Below are positions 57,810 through 64,000 of a stretch of 64,000 nt of DNA, piece after piece. Under the pieces are notes generated by a model. It saw only the letters and a program-made list of their open reading frames with translations. It was not told where the DNA came from and made no database searches. The translations under genes were made by a program, and so were the position numbers. Source of the stretch: Perkinsus marinus ATCC 50983 (lineage: Eukaryota; Perkinsozoa; Perkinsida; Perkinsidae); NCBI RefSeq assembly GCF_000006405.1, contig NW_003207820.1, positions 70,337 through 134,336 on the forward strand. The letters run 5' to 3'. Each line of letters opens with the position of its first letter. Position 1 is the first letter of the stretch.

Positions 57810-60800
57810 ATGTCTTCTCCGCCTAAGAGGGCTATCGTCGTCGGCGGGGGTCTCGCAGGCTTCAGTGCAGCCAACACTATCTTGGAAGCTGGTGGTCGTG
57901 TGCTGCTTCTTGATAAATCGGCGTTTTGCGGGGGGAACTCCTCGAAGGCCACTTCGGGTATCAACGGCGCCGGAACCAAGACGCAGAAGGCCCTAAATGT
58001 TCAGGACTCTAATGAGCTGTTCGAGTCGGACTGTATGAAGGGTGGTGCCAAGCACCCCGAACTTGTCAAGGTTATGGTTGAGAACTCCGGTGCCTCCGTC
58101 AACTGGTTGATGGACAACTTCGATTTGGATCTGTCCCTTCTTGCTCGCCTTGGTGGTCATTCTGTCGAGCGTACTCATCGTGGTAAGGAGAGATTCCCTG
58201 GTATGACTATCACCTACGCCGAGATCCAGATGGCTGAGGCGATCGCTAAGAAGTTCCCCGACAGGTGTGAGATTTTAAACAAGTGCAGGGTAACCAAGTT
58301 ACTCACCACCCCAAATGGGGATGTCAATGGCGTGCAGTATACCACGAAGAAGGGCGACACTGTCGAGGAGTACGGTCCTGTGATCCTTGCCACTGGTGGC
58401 TTTGGCGCCGATTTTTCGGAATCTGGCATTCTTGCTAAGGTCCGCCCTGATTTACTTAAGCTGTCCACCACTAATGGCGAGCACTGTACTGGCGATGGTA
58501 TCAAGATGGGTCAGGCAATCGGTGCTCAGACGGTCGACTTGGACTTTGTTCAAGTCCATCCCACTGGTTTGGTTAACCCTAAGGATCCCGATTCGAAGGT
58601 TAAGTTCCTGGCTGCCGAGGCCTTGAGAGGTGTAGGCGGCATACTTTTGGACTCTAATGGAAAGAGGTTCGTCAATGAGCTCCACCGCCGCGACTATGTC
58701 TCGAACACTATGTTCAAGAATAAGGGCCCCTTCAGGCTTGTGCTCAACAGCAAGTCCTCTCAGGAGATCCACTGGCACTGTGAGCATTACAAGGGTCGTG
58801 GTGTTATGAAGGAGTTCAAGACTGGTCGGGATCTTGCTAAAGAGATGGGTATCGAGCCTGCAGTGTTAGAGAAAACCTTCAAGGAGTATAATGAGATCAT
58901 GAAGAAGCAGGTTGCTGACCCCAATGGAGGTCCCTATGATGCCTATCCGTCTGGCAAGACCCATGATCCCTATGGTAAGAAATTTTTCAAGGACTACCCT
59001 ATGTCTATCGATGATACGTTCAACGTCGCCATTGTTACTCCTCTGGTGCATTACACTATGGGAGGGCTGAAGATCAACACCTTCGGTCAAGTTCTTGGCC
59101 CCAAGGACAAGCCTATCAAGGGTCTATATGCTGCTGGTGAGGTCATGGGTGGCGTGCACGGGAACAACAGGTTGGGTGGCAATTCGCTACTTGATTGTGT
59201 GGCGTATGGACGCGTCACCGGCAAGCACTGTGCGTCAGAGGTCATGAAGCTCAAGGCTTCAGACGCTGTCCCGCTGAAGGATCTGAAGGAGGGCCGAACT
59301 GCTCCCAGCGTCCGTGCTATTGTGGTCGGTGGTGGTCTGGCTGGATTCTCGGCTGCTAATACTATCTTGGAGAATGGTGGCAATGTCTTGTTGTTGGACA
59401 AGTCGGCCTTTTGTGGCGGTAACTCTTCCAAGGCTACTTCCGGTATCAATGGTGCCGGTACCAAGACCCAGAAGGCTTTGGGCGTCAAGGACTCCAATGA
59501 GCTCTTCTACAACGACTGTATGAAGGGTGGCGCTAAACATCCTAACTTGGTCAAGGCGATGGTCGAAAACTCTGGTGCCTCCGTCAACTGGTTGATGGAC
59601 AACTTCGATTTGGATCTGTCCCTTCTTGCTCGCCTTGGTGGTCACTCTGCTGAGCGTACTCATCGTGGCAAGGAGAGATTCCCTGGTATGACCATCACCT
59701 ATGCCGAGATCCAGATGGCTGAGGCGATCGCTGCGAAGTTCCCCGACAGATGCCAAATTATCAATAAGGCCAGAGTGACTGAGTTGCTCACTGACAATGG
59801 TACTGTTGTCGGTTGTAAGTACACCGACAAAAAGGGTCAAGTTCATGAGGAGAAGGGTCCGGTCATTCTTGCTACTGGTGGGTTCGGTGCTGACTTCTCC
59901 CCCGATGGGATATTGGCCAAGGTTCGCCCAGATCTCCTGAAGCTAGCCACTACCAATGGTGAACACTGTACTGGTGATGGTATTAAGATGGGCACCGCTG
60001 TTGGTGCACAGACGGTCGACCTGGAGTTCGTCCAAGTGCACCCAACTGGTCTGGTTAACCCCAAAGATCCTGATGCAAAAGTCAAGTTCTTGGCCGCTGA
60101 GGCTCTCCGTGGTGTTGGTGGTCTTCTTCTTGACGCCGATGGCAAGCGCTTCGTCAACGAGCTCCATCGCCGCGATTATGTCTCGAACACTATGTTCAAG
60201 AATAAGGGCCCTTTCAGGCTTGTCTTGAACTCGTCTTCGGCTGAAGAGATCCACTGGCACTGTGAGCACTATAAAGGGCGTGGTGTGATGAAAGAGTTTG
60301 CAAGCGGCAAGGCTCTCACTCAAGAGATGGGTATCGATCCCGCAGTACTCGAGAAGACCTTCAAGGATTACAACGAGATCATGAAGAAGCAGATCGACGA
60401 CCCCGACAACGGTCCTTATGACGCCTACCCCAGTGGCAAGACCCATGATCCCTTCGGTAAGAAGTTCTTCAAGCCTTATCCGATGAAGATGGATGATCAC
60501 TTCCATGTCGCTATCGTTACGCCGCTCATCCACTATACTATGGGTGGCCTCAAGATCGATGACCACGGCCGTGTACTCGGCGAAGGTGACAAGGCTATCG
60601 AGGGCCTGTACGCTGCTGGTGAGCTCATGGGCGGTGTCCACGGCAACAACCGTCTTGGTGGCAACTCGTTGTTGGACTGCGTGGTATATGGTCGTCTCAC
60701 TGGTAAGGATTGTGCTACATACATGATGAAGGGAAGGACCAAACCAGTACCTCTGAAGTGCCTCAAGCAGGGCCTAACTAAAGATATCAAGACAGTCATT

Positions 60801-63800
60801 GTTGTTGGTGGTGGTCTTGCTGGTTTCTCTGCCTGTAACACCGTCTTGGAGAAGGGTGGCCAAGTGCTGCTGCTTGACAAGTCGGCCTTCTGTGGTGGTA
60901 ACTCGTCGAAGGCCACTTCTGGTATCAACGGTGCCGGGACTAAGACTCAGAAGGCTTTGGGAGTTAAAGACTCGAATGAGTTGTTCTATTCCGACTGCAT
61001 GAAGGGTGGTGCTAAGAAGCCCGATCTGGTCAACGCCATGGTCGAGAACTCCGGTGCCTCCGTCAACTGGTTGATGGACAACTTCGATTTGGATCTGTCC
61101 CTTCTTGCTCGCCTTGGTGGTCATTCTGTCGAGCGTACCCATCGTGGTAAGGAGAGATTCCCTGGTATGACTATCACCTATGCTGAGATCCAGATGGCTG
61201 AGGCGATCGCCAAAAGCCATCCTGACAAGTGCAAGATCATCAACAAGGCCCGGGTTACCAAGTTGTTAACTGATGACGATGGTTCTGTCACAGGCGTGGT
61301 TTACGAGACTAAGGGTGGTGAGACTCACGAGGCTCATGGTCCTGTTGTTCTTGCTACTGGTGGTTTCGGCGCGGATTTCTCCCCTGATGGTATTCTTGCT
61401 AAGGTCCGCCCAGATCTACTTGGACTTTCTACCACTAACGGGGAGCACTGTACTGGCGATGGTATTAAGATGGGTATGGAGATTGGTGCTGACACTCTGG
61501 ACTTGGAGTTCGTTCAAGTTCATCCAACGGGCTTAGTTAACCCGAAGGACCCGAAGTCTAAGGTTAAGTTTCTTGCCGCTGAAGCTCTCAGAGGTGTTGG
61601 TGGTATTCTTCTGGACGCTGATGGCAACCGGTTCGTTAATGAGCTCCATCGTCGCGACTATGTCTCGAACACTATGTTCAAGAATAAGGGTCCCTTCAGG
61701 CTTGTGCTTAACAGCAAGTCCTCTCAGGAGATCCACTGGCACTGTGAGCATTACAAGGGTCGTGGTGTTATGAAGGATTTCGCCTCGGGTGCCGCCCTGG
61801 CTCAGGAGATGGGTATCCCTACCTCCAAGCTGGAGCAGACTTGCAAGACCTATAACGAGATTATGCAGAAGCAGATTAAGGACCCTGATGGAGGCCCATA
61901 TGATGCCTACCCCTCCGGCAAGACCCATGATCCCTTCGGCAAGAAGTTCTTCAAGGACTATCCTATGTCAGTCAACGACACTTTTGATGTTGCTATTGTT
62001 ACTCCCTTGGTTCATTATACCATGGGAGGTCTGGCCATCGATCCCAAGGGACGCGTCTTGAACAAGAGTGGTAAAGTCATCAAGGGTCTGTACGCTGCTG
62101 GTGAAGTCATGGGAGGTGTCCATGGCAACAACAGGTTGGGTGGCAACTCTCTTCTTGACTGTGTCGTCTATGGTCGTCTCACTGGTGCGGGAAGTGCAAC
62201 TTATGCTGGAGCAGATGAGCCCATCAGCTTGAAGCAACTAAAGAGCACAGCCTCAGCCCCTGCTGCTGCGACTGCTCCTGCGAAGGCTCCTCCTAAGCCT
62301 GCGCCAGCTGCTGCTCCCGTCCCTGCGGCCCCCACTGGACCTGCTCCGATCACCATGGCAGACGTGGCCAAGCATAACACCAAGGATGACTGCTGGGTCG
62401 TTATTAACGGTGATGTTCTCAATGTAACTGACTTCCTTCCTGATCATCCTGGTGGAGACCTCGCCATTATGACCTTTGCTGGCAGAGATGCTACGACCGA
62501 GTTCAACATGATCCATCCCCCGGATGTCATCGATAAGTACGTCCCGGATGCTGTTGTTGGTCAGATCGGAGTTGCCCCGGCTGGAGCCGCGCCTGCCGCT
62601 GCTCCGGTCGCAGCTGCGGCGCCTGCTGCTGGAGGCGGTATCACTTTGGAAGATGTCGCTAAGCATAACACCAAGGCGGATTGCTGGGTTGTGATCAACG
62701 GGCAAGTCTTGGACGTTACCGACTTCCTACCCGACCATCCTGGTGGTGAGCTGGCTATCCTTACTTTCGCTGGTCGTGACGCTTCTAATGAGTTCAACAT
62801 GATCCATCCACCTGATGTCATCGAGAAGTATGCCCCGGATGCGATCGTTGGCGAACTTGGTGCTGCTGCTCCTGCCGCTGCTGCGCCGGCTGCTGCTGCC
62901 GCTGCTGCTGCTCCCATTCCCGCTAATGGCAAAACTATGGAGGAAGTCGCCAAGCACAACACTAGAGAGGATTGTTGGGTGGTCATCAATGGTCAAGTTT
63001 TGGACGTCACAGGCTTCCTCCCTGATCATCCAGGTGGAGACTTGGCTATCCTTACCTTCGCCGGACGTGATGCTACCAACGAGTTCAACATGATCCATCC
63101 GCCGGATGTCATCGAGAAGTATGCTTCAGACTCTGTGCTCGGCCCCGTTGTACAGGCTGCTCCCCAGCCTGCAGCTCCTGCTGCCACTGGAGCGCTGACT
63201 CAACCTTTGCTCGCTGATCCGAGGGTCGCAAAGGAGCAGTGGTGGGGTGAGGATCGTAATACTGCCGTTATGCACGGCCCATTGGGGGATTCTATGTATT
63301 CGTATTGTGCCGGAGTGATATACTTCGCCTGGCTGTTGATCTTGGAGACTCTGAAGACCATTTTCACGGTGAAGAACTATAAGGTCATTCACGACAAGTC
63401 TGGATTGACTAGGTCTGCCATGTTCCTGATCGTGTTCGTGGTTATTCATGGCGTCGGTAATCTTCACGTTTTCTTCGGTCCCGATCACTTCAATGGATAC
63501 ACGTACTTCCTCAACCACCCCTGTCCCTGGAGCACACTCTTCCTCCCGGTCGAGATATATCTCCTGGCTGCCGGTCTCCTCCATGTTGCTGTGGGTTTGA
63601 TCCGTACCTATAAGTTCAAAACCATCAACACTGCTTTCGATCAGCTATGGCTCATCACCACTGGAATAGTGCTACTCGTATTCCTGATCGTCCACTTGTT
63701 GCAGTTCCGTTTCGTCTCCGAAGCCAGTGCTCCTCTGTACTACTTCCGTGCCAAGTGGATGTATCCCTTCTTCTGTGACAAGTACGACACCTCGTGCAAA

Positions 63801-64000
63801 GTGGTAAGTATCAAGGATCTGTACAAGATGGAGCTCCAGATCTTCGAGCACTTCGGATGGGTCTGCTTCTATCTCATCGGTGTTTGTTCTTTCATCCTTC
63901 ATGTCAAGGAGGGCCTGAGGAAGGTCATCGCTGCTCATCCGGCAGTTCCAAGGAAGTACAAGGGTAGGGCGACCACCATTGGCAGTATCGTCATTATTCT
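57810..64000 (+). CDS. Giant fusion: 3 fumarate reductase flavoprotein domains, 3 cytochrome b5 domains, FrdC/SdhC-type cytochrome b (3' end beyond window)
   Basis: One open frame from ATG 57810 to the right edge, at least 2,063 codons, no intron. Residues ~8-495, ~503-985 and ~994-1475 are FAD-dependent fumarate reductase modules. Each has VVGGGLAGFSA (Rossmann), SAFCGGNSSKATSGINGAG, THRGKERFPGMTITYAEIQM, NELHRRDYVSN (catalytic Arg), HYTMGGL and GNNRLGGNSLLDC. Ala/Pro linkers separate three cytochrome b5 domains (~1514-1588, ~1610-1684, ~1708-1778), each with DCWVVING, FLPDHPGG (heme His) and MIHPPDVI (second heme His). From ~1810 a membrane domain resembles B-type SdhC/FrdC: VVIHGVGNLHVFFGPDHFN, EIYLLAAGLLHVAVGL, LLVFLIVHLLQFRF, DLYKMELQIF and CSFILHVKEGLRKV, with several candidate heme histidines. 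It presumably passes quinol electrons via heme b and b5 to FAD, reducing fumarate; organelle targeting is not evident. Confidence 0.92.
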   Translation, partial: MSSPPKRAIVVGGGLAGFSAANTILEAGGRVLLLDKSAFCGGNSSKATSGINGAGTKTQKALNVQDSNELFESDCMKGGAKHPELVKVMVENSGASVNWLMDNFDLDLSLLARLGGHSVERTHRGKERFPGMTITYAEIQMAEAIAKKFPDRCEILNKCRVTKLLTTPNGDVNGVQYTTKKGDTVEEYGPVILATGGFGADFSESGILAKVRPDLLKLSTTNGEHCTGDGIKMGQAIGAQTVDLDFVQVHPTGLVNPKDPDSKVKFLAAEALRGVGGILLDSNGKRFVNELHRRDYVSNTMFKNKGPFRLVLNSKSSQEIHWHCEHYKGRGVMKEFKTGRDLAKEMGIEPAVLEKTFKEYNEIMKKQVADPNGGPYDAYPSGKTHDPYGKKFFKDYPMSIDDTFNVAIVTPLVHYTMGGLKINTFGQVLGPKDKPIKGLYAAGEVMGGVHGNNRLGGNSLLDCVAYGRVTGKHCASEVMKLKASDAVPLKDLKEGRTAPSVRAIVVGGGLAGFSAANTILENGGNVLLLDKSAFCGGNSSKATSGINGAGTKTQKALGVKDSNELFYNDCMKGGAKHPNLVKAMVENSGASVNWLMDNFDLDLSLLARLGGHSAERTHRGKERFPGMTITYAEIQMAEAIAAKFPDRCQIINKARVTELLTDNGTVVGCKYTDKKGQVHEEKGPVILATGGFGADFSPDGILAKVRPDLLKLATTNGEHCTGDGIKMGTAVGAQTVDLEFVQVHPTGLVNPKDPDAKVKFLAAEALRGVGGLLLDADGKRFVNELHRRDYVSNTMFKNKGPFRLVLNSSSAEEIHWHCEHYKGRGVMKEFASGKALTQEMGIDPAVLEKTFKDYNEIMKKQIDDPDNGPYDAYPSGKTHDPFGKKFFKPYPMKMDDHFHVAIVTPLIHYTMGGLKIDDHGRVLGEGDKAIEGLYAAGELMGGVHGNNRLGGNSLLDCVVYGRLTGKDCATYMMKGRTKPVPLKCLKQGLTKDIKTVIVVGGGLAGFSACNTVLEKGGQVLLLDKSAFCGGNSSKATSGINGAGTKTQKALGVKDSNELFYSDCMKGGAKKPDLVNAMVENSGASVNWLMDNFDLDLSLLARLGGHSVERTHRGKERFPGMTITYAEIQMAEAIAKSHPDKCKIINKARVTKLLTDDDGSVTGVVYETKGGETHEAHGPVVLATGGFGADFSPDGILAKVRPDLLGLSTTNGEHCTGDGIKMGMEIGADTLDLEFVQVHPTGLVNPKDPKSKVKFLAAEALRGVGGILLDADGNRFVNELHRRDYVSNTMFKNKGPFRLVLNSKSSQEIHWHCEHYKGRGVMKDFASGAALAQEMGIPTSKLEQTCKTYNEIMQKQIKDPDGGPYDAYPSGKTHDPFGKKFFKDYPMSVNDTFDVAIVTPLVHYTMGGLAIDPKGRVLNKSGKVIKGLYAAGEVMGGVHGNNRLGGNSLLDCVVYGRLTGAGSATYAGADEPISLKQLKSTASAPAAATAPAKAPPKPAPAAAPVPAAPTGPAPITMADVAKHNTKDDCWVVINGDVLNVTDFLPDHPGGDLAIMTFAGRDATTEFNMIHPPDVIDKYVPDAVVGQIGVAPAGAAPAAAPVAAAAPAAGGGITLEDVAKHNTKADCWVVINGQVLDVTDFLPDHPGGELAILTFAGRDASNEFNMIHPPDVIEKYAPDAIVGELGAAAPAAAAPAAAAAAAAPIPANGKTMEEVAKHNTREDCWVVINGQVLDVTGFLPDHPGGDLAILTFAGRDATNEFNMIHPPDVIEKYASDSVLGPVVQAAPQPAAPAATGALTQPLLADPRVAKEQWWGEDRNTAVMHGPLGDSMYSYCAGVIYFAWLLILETLKTIFTVKNYKVIHDKSGLTRSAMFLIVFVVIHGVGNLHVFFGPDHFNGYTYFLNHPCPWSTLFLPVEIYLLAAGLLHVAVGLIRTYKFKTINTAFDQLWLITTGIVLLVFLIVHLLQFRFVSEASAPLYYFRAKWMYPFFCDKYDTSCKVVSIKDLYKMELQIFEHFGWVCFYLIGVCSFILHVKEGLRKVIAAHPAVPRKYKGRATTIGSIVII

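Noticed and set aside
59259-63938. Many minus-strand ORFs (up to 232 codons)
   Set aside because: Antisense shadows of the fumarate reductase fusion; their mutual similarity only reflects the repeats of the sense frame.

Overview
The window is nuclear DNA from a gene-dense, intron-rich protist. Introns that I could bridge by eye are GT-AG and very uniform, mostly 37-57 nt. One strand can carry many genes in a row. Canonical histones H1 and H3, Apple/PAN-type Cys-rich proteins, two kinesins and a fumarate reductase fused to cytochrome b5 domains all point to a unicellular eukaryote. My best guess is an alveolate of the Perkinsus type. That is an inference, because no rRNA or other marker is present.

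Layout. 0-1.06 kb is the 3' end of an LRR-like gene. 1.1-4.2 kb holds three tandem, intact, spliced genes for small Cys-pair (zinc-binding) proteins, interrupted by a 56-bp minisatellite. 4.6-13.4 kb (minus) is a kinesin-3 gene with motor, FHA domain and coiled coil. One of its introns contains a 4.67-kb retroelement flanked by a perfect 144-bp duplication that carries a whole kinesin exon. 13.7-16.5 kb (plus) is an IPI1/TEX10-like ribosome-biogenesis gene. 16.5-24.4 kb is repeat-rich: hairpins, a hAT transposase and CGTAA fold-back elements, with a RING-H2 membrane E3 ligase at 18.9-19.6 kb. 24.4-28.4 kb (plus) carries a membrane-anchored protein of unknown family and a small protein with SUMO-type motifs.

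29.2-53.4 kb is one long run of minus-strand genes: two membrane proteins, a SHAQKYF-class Myb factor, a multi-Apple-domain protein, two unidentified genes, a RING/TRAF-type zinc-finger E3 ligase, a kinesin-12-like motor and an unidentified gene. 53.8-55.4 kb has histone H1 (plus) and H3 (minus) in tail-to-tail orientation. 55.6-57.0 kb has two small unidentified genes.

57.8 kb to the right edge is the most unusual object. A single uninterrupted reading frame of more than 2,060 codons encodes three fumarate reductase flavoprotein domains in tandem, three cytochrome b5 domains and an SdhC/FrdC-type membrane cytochrome b domain. It looks like a one-polypeptide electron chain from membrane heme through b5 heme to FAD.

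Exon boundaries were assigned by hand from reading frame and GT-AG rules. Multi-exon gene limits are therefore approximate unless stated.
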